64,000 nucleotides of DNA from Diaminobutyricibacter sp049994905 (GTDB lineage Bacteria; Actinomycetota; Actinomycetes; Actinomycetales; Microbacteriaceae): positions 4,030,001 through 4,094,000 of the forward strand of contig NZ_CP188258.1 of the NCBI RefSeq assembly GCF_049994905.1. The letters run 5' to 3'. Made by a program: the position numbers and the translations under genes. Shown here piece after piece: positions 42,991 through 52,089 of this stretch. How positions within the stretch are numbered: position 1 is the stretch's first letter; each line of letters begins with the position of its first letter. Under the pieces are notes generated by a model, which worked only from the letters and a program-made list of their open reading frames with translations, was not told the origin of the DNA and did not search any database.

Positions 42991-44142
42991 TCAGCGCTCC
43001 ACGCCGTCCAGTACCAGGCGCAACCCCGCCCGCTCTGGTCGCACATGGGGCCCGGCCGGGTTCGACCAGTCGGCCGTGGTCGCCAGTTCGGCGATCGCAT
43101 CGACGTCGACCTCGATACCGGCGCCGGGACGATCGCCCAGCACGATCCCGCCGTCGATGAACTCGTGGTCGACAGAGACGCCGGGGGCGAACTCCAGTCC
43201 CTGCACCTCGGTCGTCAAATGATTCGGCACTGCGGTCATTGCGCACGCCACTGCCGGATTGGCGTTGTAGCCGACGACGCTTACCGGCAGGTCCCGCGCC
43301 GCGGCGACGGTGGACAGGCGCAGGATGTGCGTCACGCCCCAGACCGCACCGGCCTGCACGATGTCCGGCGCCCCCGCATCGAAAAGCGGACGGAACTGGT
43401 CGATGCCCGTGAGGTTCTCGCCGGTGGCGATCGCCGCGCGCACTGCATTGCTCAGGCGGGCATGCCCGATGGCATCCCAGCGGCGCAGCGGCTCCTCGAC
43501 CCAGAGCAGGTCGAGTTCCTCCTCGATCGTTCCGATGTACCGTACGGCCTGTTTGACCTGCCAGGACTCGTTGGCGTCGAGCATGAGCCCGGGCCGGGAG
43601 GTGTTGCCACGGAAGACCTCGTCGATGATCCGCAGTCGCCGAAGGTCGGCGTCTGGATCGAAGCCGCCTTTCAGCTTGCCGGCGACATAGCCTCGATCAG
43701 CGAATTCGGTATAGAACGCTGCGAGCTGATCGTCATCGAGAGCGATGTCCAGACCGGACGCGTACGCCGGGATGAACTTGTCGCGTCCTCCGAGGAGGCG
43801 CCAGAGCGGCTCTCCAGCGGCCTTCGCCTTGATGTCCCAGAGGGCTGCGTCGATCGTCGCTATTCCGCCGTAGGTGGCTCCCGCGTGCCCCGACTTGAAG
43901 ACGTGGGCGAGCATCCGGTCGAACAGGGCGGAGACCGAGCGGGGGTCCTCACCGTCGATCGCCGGGAAGAGGCGCGCGATGTCTGCGTGAGACCCCATGC
44001 CGACGCCCGTTATCCCCGCATCCGTGTCCACGAGAAGGATCGGGACGTCGGTGACGGCATCGACGATGTGGCCGTTGATGTCGCCGACAGCCCGGTTCCA
44101 TTGGTGGCGCGCCGTCAGCGTTCGGTATCCGGTGATCTTCAC
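42991..44142 (-). CDS. enolase-superfamily sugar-acid dehydratase
   Basis: 383 residues, GTG start with GAGGA upstream. It has Lys-x-Lys in AGKLKGGFD, the metal ligands LMLDANESW (Asp), WVEEPL (Glu), TGENLTG (Glu). Where many relatives have a catalytic His near the seventh strand this protein reads VVGYNANPA, so the second base is not obvious. It probably dehydrates an aldonate to a 2-keto-3-deoxy acid, the substrate of the FAH-type enzyme downstream. It lies between the importer genes and the hydrolase in the 11-gene operon. Confidence 0.85.
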   Translation of the reverse strand: MKITGYRTLTARHQWNRAVGDINGHIVDAVTDVPILLVDTDAGITGVGMGSHADIARLFPAIDGEDPRSVSALFDRMLAHVFKSGHAGATYGGIATIDAALWDIKAKAAGEPLWRLLGGRDKFIPAYASGLDIALDDDQLAAFYTEFADRGYVAGKLKGGFDPDADLRRLRIIDEVFRGNTSRPGLMLDANESWQVKQAVRYIGTIEEELDLLWVEEPLRRWDAIGHARLSNAVRAAIATGENLTGIDQFRPLFDAGAPDIVQAGAVWGVTHILRLSTVAAARDLPVSVVGYNANPAVACAMTAVPNHLTTEVQGLEFAPGVSVDHEFIDGGIVLGDRPGAGIEVDVDAIAELATTADWSNPAGPHVRPERAGLRLVLDGVER

Positions 44143-44188
44143 CTGGTCCTCATCTCCCCAGAAATCTTCGCGTGCACGGTTGCCCAGC

Positions 44189-45094
44189 TCATTCCTTCGT
44201 TCCGCCTGCGGTCATGCCCTCGACCAGGAATCGTTGCGCGAACAGAAAGATCAGCAGGATCGGCGCCACGGAGAGGAGCGTCGCGAGCGCCAGGGTCGGC
44301 AATTGGATGACGATGCTTGTCGCCGTCGTCGGGTTGAAGGCGGGCACGTTGGCGAGCAGGTTCGACAGCCCGACCTGGACGGGGATCTTGTCTCCTCCCA
44401 CGACCAGGAACGGCAGGAAGTAGTTGTTCCAGTTGCCGACGAAGTTGAAGAAGCCGACCAGGGCGATGACCGGCGTGGCCAGCGGCATCGCCACCTGGGC
44501 GAAGACGCGGAGCTCTCCTGCCCCGTCGATGCGTGCAGCATTCAGCAGATCGCGAGACACCGCCGTCGAGAAATAGATGTAGGTCAGGTACACGCCGAAG
44601 GGGAAGAACGAGAACGGCAGGATGACCGCGAGCGGACTCCCGATGAGCCGGAACGCGCTCAACTCGAGGAAGATCGGCAGAACGAGTGCGGTGTTCGGGA
44701 TGAGCATGACGATCAGTGTCGTCACGAGGAGGATGCGGCGGCCCTTGAACTCGACGAGGGCGAGGGCGTAGCCGGCCGGGATGCTCACGATGAGCGTCAG
44801 GACCAGTGCGGCGAACGAATAGTAGGCCGAATTGCCCAGCCACGTCGTGAAGACGCCGCTGCCGAAGTTGAACAGCTCGTGCCAGTTGGCCGCCAGCTGC
44901 TGGAACGACCCGAAGCTCAGCGGGTTGTCGAGGAGGAGCTGGTTGTTGGTTTTCGTCGGGGCGAGGAGAAGCCACACGATCGGCAGCACGAAGAACACGG
45001 CGAAGACGATGAGCACGACGGCCACGAGGGCACGACCGATCCACTGGCCGGGGGTCAGCGTGCGGTGGCGGCGGCGCGTTGCGAGATCAGTCAC
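44189..45094 (-). CDS. carbohydrate ABC transporter permease (MalG type)
   Basis: 301 residues, GTG start. Six helices, the first VAVVLIVFAVFFVLPIVW (about residues 18-35). EAA loop DLLNAARIDGAGELRVFAQV (about 190-209). Overlaps the MalF-type gene by 8 nt and is followed after 46 bp by the dehydratase gene. No ATPase gene is present nearby. Confidence 0.92.
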   Translation of the reverse strand: MTDLATRRRHRTLTPGQWIGRALVAVVLIVFAVFFVLPIVWLLLAPTKTNNQLLLDNPLSFGSFQQLAANWHELFNFGSGVFTTWLGNSAYYSFAALVLTLIVSIPAGYALALVEFKGRRILLVTTLIVMLIPNTALVLPIFLELSAFRLIGSPLAVILPFSFFPFGVYLTYIYFSTAVSRDLLNAARIDGAGELRVFAQVAMPLATPVIALVGFFNFVGNWNNYFLPFLVVGGDKIPVQVGLSNLLANVPAFNPTTATSIVIQLPTLALATLLSVAPILLIFLFAQRFLVEGMTAGGTKE

Positions 45095-46031
45095 GGTCGA
45101 ACAGCCTTCCGCGGAAGATGAAGATGGTGGAGAGGCCGAGTGCGACCACCAGGAGCACCAGGGAGATCGCAGCTGAACCCGAGAAGTCGTTCTGCCGGAA
45201 CGCGTACAGATAGGAGAGCTGGTTGAGTGAATAGTCCTCGGGGACGACGTTCTTCGTCGCCTCGGAGAGGATCTTCGGTTCGACGAAGAGCTGCGTGCCC
45301 GCCGCCAGCGACATGATGCCCATGTAGCTGATCCATTTGGTGAGCATCGGCAGCTGGATGTGCAGCGCGGTCTGCACCGGACCGGCGCCGTCGATCCTGG
45401 CCGCCTCCATCACATCGGTGCTGATGTTGTTGAGCGCTCCGTACATGATCACGATCCACCCGCCTGCACCGGCCCAGAATGCGATCACGGTGAACACGAC
45501 GGGGAGGTTCCCCACCGCGACCACGTTGACGAGGGACGAGAACCCCATCGCCTTGAGCAGGCCGGATGCGGGGCTCACCGTCGGGTCGAGCAGAAACAGC
45601 CAGAGCAGAACGCTGGATGCCCCCGCGATCGCGCCCGGGATGTAGAAGAGGAACCGTGCACTATTCCCGAGCCAGCGCACACGGATGGCGTGGACGATGA
45701 GGGCGAGCAGCACGACGAAGACGATCAGGCTGATCAACCAGAGCACGACATAGATGGCGACGTGCTCGACCGCGGGAAGGAACCGGTAGTCGTTGAAGAC
45801 GCGGACGAAATTGTCGAACCCCGCGAACGACCCGTTGCGCGTGAAAGCGAGGTAGATCGCATACAGCGTGGGCAGGAGTCCGAAGGCGAGAAGCAGGATC
45901 GTGTACCCGCCTACGAAGAAGTATCCGTATCGGGCCTGGCCGCCGTTGGCCCTGCGGGGCCGGCGGCCCGCCGGCCGGCGTCGCCCAGAGGGGACGACAC
46001 CGGCCGGGACGGGTGGAGCAGTGACGGTCAC
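45087..46031 (-). CDS. sugar ABC transporter permease (MalF type)
   Basis: 314 residues, GTG start one base after the stop of the binding-protein gene. A basic N-terminus (RRRPAGRRPRR) precedes the first helix GGYTILLLAFGLLPTLYAIY (about residues 37-56). EAA loop DVMEAARIDGAGPVQTALHI (about 203-222). It is one half of the importer for the operon's substrate. Confidence 0.92.
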   Translation of the reverse strand: MTVTAPPVPAGVVPSGRRRPAGRRPRRANGGQARYGYFFVGGYTILLLAFGLLPTLYAIYLAFTRNGSFAGFDNFVRVFNDYRFLPAVEHVAIYVVLWLISLIVFVVLLALIVHAIRVRWLGNSARFLFYIPGAIAGASSVLLWLFLLDPTVSPASGLLKAMGFSSLVNVVAVGNLPVVFTVIAFWAGAGGWIVIMYGALNNISTDVMEAARIDGAGPVQTALHIQLPMLTKWISYMGIMSLAAGTQLFVEPKILSEATKNVVPEDYSLNQLSYLYAFRQNDFSGSAAISLVLLVVALGLSTIFIFRGRLFDRD

Positions 46032-46032
46032 C

Positions 46033-47403
46033 TTACTTCACCGTGTATCCGTTGACCGTCGCCTCGTTCTTGAGCTCTGTCTCCCAGGCGGGCAGGAGGG
46101 ACTCGACGGTCTTCCCTGCGGAGATCCCCGGGATGACGACCTTCGCCCATGCTGTCTCAGGACTCCAGCTCGTCACGTTCCAGCCGGTCCACACCTGGGT
46201 GGCCGCGTCGGTCATGATCTGCTTGAAGTCGCTGTTGACGAAGTAGTTGTCCTTGGCCTGCTTGTCCAGCCACTTCGATGCGGCAGAGGTGTATGCCGGG
46301 TAGCCGCTGGATGCATCCACCTGGAACTCGTCGGCACTGGTGACGAACGTGAGGAACTTCTTCACGGCGTCGAGGTTCTGCGAGTGGCTCGATGCGTACC
46401 ACTCACCACCACCGACGTTGCCTGCAGCCACGTCACCACCCTCCCACTTCAGTGCGGGAGCGACACCCATCTGGCCGGCCGGCGTCTTCAGCCCACCCTG
46501 GAAGATCGCCCCGGTGTACCAGACAGGACCGGGGACGCCGACGAGCTTGTTCGCGTACTTGGCCGCGAAGTCGGCGCTGAAGAAGCTGTCCTTCACGAGT
46601 GTGCCGTTGGCGAGCATCTTGTCGATGATCTTGGTGACGTTCTGGGGGTTCTTATCCGAGGTGTCTGAGTGGAAGACGGACGGCTTCGGCGACTGGAAGA
46701 CCGGAGACTTCGACCCGCCGTAGTAGATATAGGTCATGAACGAGTCGCCCATGCTTCCCAGGATGTACCCCGGGTGCTCGGCGGCGAGCTTGTCGCCGAG
46801 GGCGCCGTACTCCTCCCAGGTGGTCGGCACCGAGTAGCCGAACTTGTCGAGGAGCGTCTTGTTGTAGAAGAAGACCGTCTGGGCGAGGTCATTGCGCAGG
46901 GCATACGTCGTGCCGCCGATGGTCGCGTAGTCGAGCGAACCCTTCGCGAACCCGTCGAGGAACTTCTGGTCGAAGAGGCCCTTGTTCAGCGGGGCCGCGA
47001 ATCCCTGGTCGCCGTTCGCGGTCTTCTTGGATGCCCAGATCGCGTCGTTCTGCTGTGTGGAGAAGACGACGTCCGGCCAGCCCTGACCGGCCTGGTCGTC
47101 CAGCTGGATCTTGCTCTGGAACGAGCCGCTCCCGCCGGCGGAACCGTCGTAGGTCTCGTACTTGATCTTGATGTTCGGGTAGGCCTTCTCGAACGCGGTG
47201 ACGGCGGGTTCGCGCGATGCGTCCACCCAGACCGTGATCTCGCTGTTTTTGACCTGCTTGGCTTCGGTGAACCCGTATTTGCTGTCGCTTGAGGTGCTTG
47301 AGCTCGGGCTGCATCCGCTGAGCACGAGGAGGCCGGCGGCGGTTATGGCCGCAACGGACATGAGCCTTTTCAGATTGGCTCGTGAGGACGACTGCTGTGA
47401 CAT
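46033..47403 (-). CDS. ABC sugar transporter solute-binding lipoprotein
   Basis: 456 residues from ATG 47403, with AGGAT 5 nt upstream. Signal peptide with lipobox LSGC (Cys about 31). The mature protein is a family-1 binding protein (VTAFEKAYPNIKIKYETYDG, VFFYNKTLLDKFGYSVPTTW). It is the first gene of the 11-gene operon and overlaps nothing upstream. The divergent FadR-type gene starts 145 bp away; three GATAGG sites lie between them. Confidence 0.92.
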   Translation of the reverse strand: MSQQSSSRANLKRLMSVAAITAAGLLVLSGCSPSSSTSSDSKYGFTEAKQVKNSEITVWVDASREPAVTAFEKAYPNIKIKYETYDGSAGGSGSFQSKIQLDDQAGQGWPDVVFSTQQNDAIWASKKTANGDQGFAAPLNKGLFDQKFLDGFAKGSLDYATIGGTTYALRNDLAQTVFFYNKTLLDKFGYSVPTTWEEYGALGDKLAAEHPGYILGSMGDSFMTYIYYGGSKSPVFQSPKPSVFHSDTSDKNPQNVTKIIDKMLANGTLVKDSFFSADFAAKYANKLVGVPGPVWYTGAIFQGGLKTPAGQMGVAPALKWEGGDVAAGNVGGGEWYASSHSQNLDAVKKFLTFVTSADEFQVDASSGYPAYTSAASKWLDKQAKDNYFVNSDFKQIMTDAATQVWTGWNVTSWSPETAWAKVVIPGISAGKTVESLLPAWETELKNEATVNGYTVK

Positions 47404-47478
47404 ATCGAATCCTGTTCTGGTCGGCGTCAATGACGACATTGCACCCGTGCGGGGTAAAGTGATTACATCATACGTCTC

Positions 47479-47540
47479 ACCTATCTACAAGCATTTTCTT
47501 CGGAATTCGCCGGATAGGTATGACCTCATTCCTAGATAGG
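47479..47540. promoter_or_regulatory. three GATAGG-type sites between divergent promoters
   Basis: ACCTATC (47479-47485), GATAGGT (47513-47519, its inverted copy) and the palindrome CCTAGATAGG (47531-47540). The last overlaps the -10 element TAGGCT (47537-47542) of the FadR-type gene. They are candidate operators for that regulator at both divergent promoters. TATGAT near 47468-47473 on the minus strand could be the -10 of the binding-protein gene. Confidence 0.5.
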
Positions 47541-47548
47541 CTGTGCGC

Positions 47549-48316
47549 ATGTCCCCAGCATCACGACCGGCATCCGGCAACGCTGCCGCATTCGTGCCGT
47601 CGATCGCCTCACGCGAGCGCACACCCAGGCTCGGAGTCTCCGTCGTCTTCGACCTGGTCGACGCGATCGTCCGGGGGGACATCCATCCCGGCTCGTCGTT
47701 GCCGCCCGAGGCGGTGCTCTGCGAGCAGTTCGCCGTCAGCCGCACAGTGATCCGGGAGTCCGTCAAGCGACTCGAAGAGAAGGGCCTCGTCACCGTCGCG
47801 CAGGGGCGTGGAACGATCGTGCAGCCCGCCGACGCCTGGAACATGCTCGACGAGACCGTGCTGTCGGCGATGGTGGCCAATGATGCGACGCTCGGCGTCC
47901 TCGACGACCTGAGTGCCGTACGCGCGAATCTCGAGGGGCTGATCGCGCGCGACGCCGCTCGCGTTCGCTCTGACGAGCAGCTCGCCGAACTGAGCGACGC
48001 GCTGCAGCTGATGCGCGACACGATCGGTGACGAACACGAATTCAACGAAGCCGACGTCGTCTTCCACTCGGTGGTCGGTCGGATGACCGACAACCGACTT
48101 GCCGACAACATTGTGCGGACGCTCTTCCACCAAGCGAGGGTGAGCGCACGCTATAGCCGGAAGAGTGTCCTCGAGATCACGATGGACGAACACATCCGGG
48201 TGTTCGAGGCCATCGAAGCCGGGGATCCGGATGCGGCGGAGGCGGCCATGCGCTCACACATCCTGGACGCGTGGGAACGTCGCCGCCCGCCGAGCAAGCG
48301 TCACCGCCCGGTCTGA
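47549..48316 (+). CDS. GntR/FadR family regulator of the 11-gene operon
   Basis: 255 residues. Winged helix LPPEAVLCEQFAVSRTVIRE (about residues 51-70), FCD domain with NEADVVFHSVVGRMTDNRL (about 164-182) that includes Asp and His ligands. ATG 47549 is preferred over GTG 47543 because TAGGCT lies 6 nt before it (leaderless). It is divergent from the importer operon at 46033-47403 and is its likely repressor. The stop is 13 bp from the convergent mutarotase-like gene. Confidence 0.9.
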   Translation: MSPASRPASGNAAAFVPSIASRERTPRLGVSVVFDLVDAIVRGDIHPGSSLPPEAVLCEQFAVSRTVIRESVKRLEEKGLVTVAQGRGTIVQPADAWNMLDETVLSAMVANDATLGVLDDLSAVRANLEGLIARDAARVRSDEQLAELSDALQLMRDTIGDEHEFNEADVVFHSVVGRMTDNRLADNIVRTLFHQARVSARYSRKSVLEITMDEHIRVFEAIEAGDPDAAEAAMRSHILDAWERRRPPSKRHRPV

Positions 48317-48329
48317 GGACGTCAGCGGC

Positions 48330-48662
48330 TCAGCGGGTGGGCCAGGAGAAGTCCCAGATGAGCGTTCCGCGGTCGGCGGCGGTCAGCTCGGGCGCGGGCT
48401 CCGACGACAGGTACGGCGCGACCTGGCGCTGCCAGCGCTCGTTGACCGGATCGGCGTCGAGGAATGCGTCCATCCGCTTGCGGTCGGTCGCCACGACCTC
48501 GTGCGTGAGGGTCGTCTTGTTGCGGTAGATCCGCCATTCGATGACGCCGGCCGCTTTCAGCGTCTCCGCGACCTCCGACGGAATCGCCCGATGGAACTGC
48601 TCGTACGCGTGCCCCAGCCCCGGGCGGAGGCGCGTCGAGAACGCGAATGAGTCGTGTGGCAT
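48330..48662 (-). CDS. L-rhamnose mutarotase family protein
   Basis: 110 residues, the normal length. It opens FAFSTRLRPGLGHAYEQFHR, and has EWRIYRNKTTL and WQRQVAPYLS before the C-terminal WDFSWPTR. Such dimeric alpha/beta-barrel proteins interconvert sugar anomers. The actual sugar may not be rhamnose. AAGGAGA precedes the ATG. A GGTAACGTTACC operator lies 37 bp upstream, the same site found before the isomerase-like gene at 61719. Confidence 0.85.
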   Translation of the reverse strand: MPHDSFAFSTRLRPGLGHAYEQFHRAIPSEVAETLKAAGVIEWRIYRNKTTLTHEVVATDRKRMDAFLDADPVNERWQRQVAPYLSSEPAPELTAADRGTLIWDFSWPTR

Positions 48663-48698
48663 GGAGTCTCCTTGTGCGGGCGGCGGTGGACGCGTGTC

Positions 48699-48710
48699 GG
48701 TAACGTTACC
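48699..48710. promoter_or_regulatory. GGTAACGTTACC operator (LacI style)
   Basis: A perfect 12-bp palindrome with a central CG, in the promoter of the mutarotase-like gene. It is identical to the core of the 20-bp palindrome at 61735-61754. No gene in the window is an obvious cognate regulator; the only LacI protein here has another predicted site. Confidence 0.7.
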
Positions 48711-48751
48711 AAAGAGGTGGGCGTGACGCCTTGTGGTTGCGTCGCCCTCCC

Positions 48752-48764
48752 CCTGTATACTAGT
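48752..48764. promoter_or_regulatory. candidate GntR operator, autoregulatory
   Basis: CCTGTATACTAGT agrees with CTTGCATACAAGT (59866-59878) at 10 of 13 positions. It also holds TATACT, a near-consensus -10 for the GntR gene at 48797, so binding would repress that promoter. Confidence 0.45.
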
Positions 48765-48796
48765 CGGCAAGTGCTTGGGACGATGGAGACGACGAG

Positions 48797-49546
48797 ATGA
48801 CGACGGCGGACTTTGCCTCATACGGACGAAACGCATCACGTGGGCCGAAAGACCGGGCCGACTCCGCATCCCACCCGCGCCCCAAAGTGCAACCGCATCG
48901 CATCTCCGACTGGGTCTACGACCAGCTCTGCGAAGCGATCCGCACGGTCGAACTCGCGCCGGGCGCACCACTGAGTGAGCCCAGCCTCGCAGCGCACCTC
49001 AACGTGAGCCGCGCACCGATCCGCGAGGCGCTGACCCGCCTCGCCGACCAGCGCCTGATCAGCGTGATCCCGCAAGTGGGGACGCGCGTCGCTCCGATAC
49101 TGATGGATGAGGTCGAAGAGGCCTGCTTCATCCGGTCGGCACTCGAGTGCGGGGCCTTCCAGAAGGCGATCAACACACCCGACCTCGACACCAGCGCCCT
49201 GCGCCACGCCCTCGAACTCAACATCGCCGCAGCGGAGGCCCAGGATGCCGAAGCGTTCTTCACGACCGACGAGCAGCTGCACCAGGCCGTCTTCGCGCTC
49301 GCGGGTGTGCCTCACGTCTGGGACGTGATCCGCGGCATCAAGCTGCACCTGGACCGGCTTCGCCGCCTGCACCTTCCCGATGCGGTCGCCAACCCCGATC
49401 TCATCGCCGAGCACACCGCCATCGTCGAAGCCGTCGAGGCACGGGATGAGAAGGCGGGCCTTGCCGTCATCCGGAAGCATGCCAACCGCATCCTCGCCGA
49501 CAGCGACTCCCTGCGGTTGCGTTATCCGGAGTACTTCGAACAGTGA
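48797..49546 (+). CDS. GntR family regulator (FCD domain)
   Basis: 249 residues. Winged helix PLSEPSLAAHLNVSRAPIREAL (about residues 56-75 in part), FCD domain with TDEQLHQAVFALAGVPHVW (about 156-174). Overlaps the kinase start by 4 nt, so the two are coupled. It is the head of a regulator-kinase-enolase paralogue operon. A related operator occurs here and before the mannoside importer genes at 59866, which suggests that it also controls those. Confidence 0.9.
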   Translation: MTTADFASYGRNASRGPKDRADSASHPRPKVQPHRISDWVYDQLCEAIRTVELAPGAPLSEPSLAAHLNVSRAPIREALTRLADQRLISVIPQVGTRVAPILMDEVEEACFIRSALECGAFQKAINTPDLDTSALRHALELNIAAAEAQDAEAFFTTDEQLHQAVFALAGVPHVWDVIRGIKLHLDRLRRLHLPDAVANPDLIAEHTAIVEAVEARDEKAGLAVIRKHANRILADSDSLRLRYPEYFEQ

Positions 49547-50583
49547 TCGTCGAGAGCCGTCCGCTCGAGGCGGAGGAGATCCCGCGCTTTCTGGATGCTC
49601 GGAGCCTGCTCCGTGCAGGCGAGTCGGTTGCGCACGTGCAGCTCCTCGAGGGCGGCGTGTCCGGCACCGTCTACCGCGTCGCCACGAGTGAAGGGCGCGA
49701 GTTCGTCGTCAAGCGGGCGCTCGAACAGCTGAATGTCGCCGACGACTGGCACGCCGACCCTGCGCGTGCGATCCACGAGGCGCATGCGATCCAGGCCCTC
49801 CACGCGCTGACCCCGCAGAACGTGCCAGAGCTCTTCGACGCCGACGTCGAGACCAACACCATCACGATGGAGGCCGCACCGGCCGACTGGCTGACCTGGA
49901 AACACCGGCTGCTCGCGCCCGACACATCCCTTGGGATCGACCACGTGGCCATCGCCCGATCGCTGGCGACAGCGCTCGCGGTGTGGCAGCGCACCACCCT
50001 GCATCACCCGGCGCTCCAAGTGCCGTTCGCCGACAAGTCGCTCTTCGAGGCCCTTCGGGTCGACCCGTTCCACCGGGCGATCCGGCGCGTGCACCCGAAC
50101 CTGGCCGCGGCGATCGACGAGAGCATCGACGAACTCGAACAGGTCGCGCTGACACTGGTGCACGGGGACTTCTCACCGAAGAACGTGCTCGTGCCGCCGG
50201 CTGCCGGCCAGGAGCCCTGGGTGATCGACTTCGAGGTCGTGCACGTCGGCCATCCGGTCTTCGACGTCGCCTTCCTCAGCTCCCACCTGATCATGAAGTC
50301 CATCCACCTGCCGGCCCGGCGCCGCGAGATAGACGGGACGCGGGCCGCCTTCCTCACCCGCTACGAAGCCGACGTCGACGGCGTTCTGCGCACTGCGGCA
50401 ACGGCGTCGCTGGGCCGCCACACGGCGTGCCTGCTGCTCGCCCGCGTCGACGGAAAATCGCCGGCGTCGTACCTCACCGCCGACGAACGCGACACCGTGC
50501 GAAGTCTCGCGATCGACGTGCTCGCCAGCGCCGACCCGGAGGGCGCGTTCGCGCAACTCACCGGGAGCACGGAACAGGAGTAA
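49543..50583 (+). CDS. APH/choline-kinase-fold phosphotransferase
   Basis: 346 residues, GTG start. ATP-binding region SGTVYRVATSEGREFVVK (Lys about 61), catalytic loop VHGDFSPKNVLV (about 206-217, Asp and Asn), metal motif WVIDFEVVHVG (Asp about 228). It resembles methylthioribose kinase and other small-molecule kinases of the protein-kinase fold. The substrate is unknown; a sugar or sugar acid is suggested by the enolase paralogue 5 bp downstream and the regulator upstream. Confidence 0.85.
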   Translation: MIVESRPLEAEEIPRFLDARSLLRAGESVAHVQLLEGGVSGTVYRVATSEGREFVVKRALEQLNVADDWHADPARAIHEAHAIQALHALTPQNVPELFDADVETNTITMEAAPADWLTWKHRLLAPDTSLGIDHVAIARSLATALAVWQRTTLHHPALQVPFADKSLFEALRVDPFHRAIRRVHPNLAAAIDESIDELEQVALTLVHGDFSPKNVLVPPAAGQEPWVIDFEVVHVGHPVFDVAFLSSHLIMKSIHLPARRREIDGTRAAFLTRYEADVDGVLRTAATASLGRHTACLLLARVDGKSPASYLTADERDTVRSLAIDVLASADPEGAFAQLTGSTEQE

Positions 50584-50588
50584 GCCCC

Positions 50589-51902
50589 ATGACAGCACGC
50601 ATCGCCCACGTCACCGCCTGGGAGGCGCTGGACTCGCGCGGCCGCCCGACCGTCGCCGCACGCCTGGAACTGGTCGACGGGTCGGCAGCGACCGCGCACG
50701 CCCCGTCGGGCGCGTCTGCCGGTTCGCACGAGGCGAAGGAGCTCCGCGACGGCGGAACGCGACGGGGAGGCCTCGGAGTACTGAACGCTGTCGACAACGT
50801 TCGCTCGCGCATCGCGCCGGCGATCCAGGGGATGCGCTTCGACGACCCGCGCACAATCGACGACGCTCTCGCCGACCTCGACGGCACCGACGACTACTCG
50901 AGCCTCGGAGCGAACGCCACGCTCGCCGTCTCGCTCGCCGCCACGCTCGCCGTCGCCGCATCCGAGCGTGTGTCCGTCGCACGGCGGCTCCAGCCGGAAG
51001 GCGACCTGCTGCTGCCGATGCCCATGGTGAACATCGTCTCGGGCGGCGCGCACGCCGGCAGATCGATCGACATCCAGGACGTCCTGGTGGTCCCGCACGG
51101 TGCGACCTCGTTCGCCCAGGCCATCGAATGGTGCGCGGATGTGCGCGATGCGGCATCCGCAATGGCCGTCGAACGCGGCGTACCCGGCGCTTCGCTCGTC
51201 GCCGATGAGGGCGGCGTCAGTGTTCCGTTCGGCAGCAACGCGGATGCCCTCCGTTTCGTCGTCGACGCCATCGAGCGCAGCGGGCACCAGCCCGGGCAGG
51301 ACCTGTCTCTCGCAGTCGACGTCGCGGCGACCCAGTTCTTCGAAGACGGGCAGTACCGGTTCGCCTCCGAGAATCGCACGCTGACCGCCTCGGAACTCAT
51401 CGACGAGCTGAGCCAGTGGGTCGACGCCTACCCCGTGGTGTCGATCGAGGATGCGCTGGCCGAAGACGAATGGCGCGACTGGGTGATCGCGACGCGGCTC
51501 CTCGGTTCGCGCATCCAGCTCATCGGAGACGACCACTTCGTCACTAACGGGGTGCGCCTCGCGACGGGCGTCGCCCTCGGATCGGCCAACTCGATCCTGA
51601 TCAAGGTGAACCAGAACGGGCTGGTGTCCCGGTCGCACGCGGTGCTCGAGGAGGCTCGCTCAGCCGGGTACTCCACGGTCGTCTCCGCGCGGTCCGGCGA
51701 AACGGAACAGTCCTGGCTCGCCGACTTCGCGGTCGGATGGCGCGCCGGGCAGATCAAGGTCGGCTCGACGCACCGCTCGGAGCGGGGAGCGAAATGGAAC
51801 CGCCTGCTCGAGCTGGAGGCGACCGAGTCAACGGTCTTCGCATCCACGCGGCAACAGCACGGGCTTCCGGTCGGCTCTCTCGCCTCCGCACCCTCCCACT
51901 GA
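50589..51902 (+). CDS. enolase paralogue with altered active site
   Basis: 437 residues and homologous to enolase over its whole length. Kept are DSRGRPTV, PSGASAG, GGAHA, DEGGV, the metal ligands in LAVDVAA, SIEDALAEDEW and IGDDHF, the Lys of ILIKVNQ and the second Lys of GQIKVGS. Altered are the acidic residue in IDIQD (Glu in enolase) and the His of VSHRSGE, which is Ala here (VSARSGETE). It is therefore probably not the glycolytic enolase. It may act on a different phosphorylated acid. Its 3' 126 bp is duplicated at 53353-53477. Confidence 0.88.
   Translation: MTARIAHVTAWEALDSRGRPTVAARLELVDGSAATAHAPSGASAGSHEAKELRDGGTRRGGLGVLNAVDNVRSRIAPAIQGMRFDDPRTIDDALADLDGTDDYSSLGANATLAVSLAATLAVAASERVSVARRLQPEGDLLLPMPMVNIVSGGAHAGRSIDIQDVLVVPHGATSFAQAIEWCADVRDAASAMAVERGVPGASLVADEGGVSVPFGSNADALRFVVDAIERSGHQPGQDLSLAVDVAATQFFEDGQYRFASENRTLTASELIDELSQWVDAYPVVSIEDALAEDEWRDWVIATRLLGSRIQLIGDDHFVTNGVRLATGVALGSANSILIKVNQNGLVSRSHAVLEEARSAGYSTVVSARSGETEQSWLADFAVGWRAGQIKVGSTHRSERGAKWNRLLELEATESTVFASTRQQHGLPVGSLASAPSH
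51777..51902 (+). repeat. left copy of the 125-bp direct repeat (enolase paralogue 3' end)
   Basis: The last 126 bp of the enolase paralogue recur at 53353-53477 with a 1-bp deletion and about eight substitutions. The region between the copies carries the toxin-antitoxin pair. This is consistent with an island inserted at the 3' end of the gene. Confidence 0.9.
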
Positions 51903-52089
51903 CCACCCTTCATAGCGACCGCCCCCACGAACTCGGGAGAAGCTATGCATCTGGCCCGCATCGGCGGCCCCGGCCACATGCCTGCGGGTTCGGAGACCAC
52001 GGGTCCGGCAGAGCCCCGCCCATCCCGCACCCGCGTTCTCCCGTGGGCGAGTGCCGCCCATCGCCGACTACCTCAAATCACGTTCGGTC

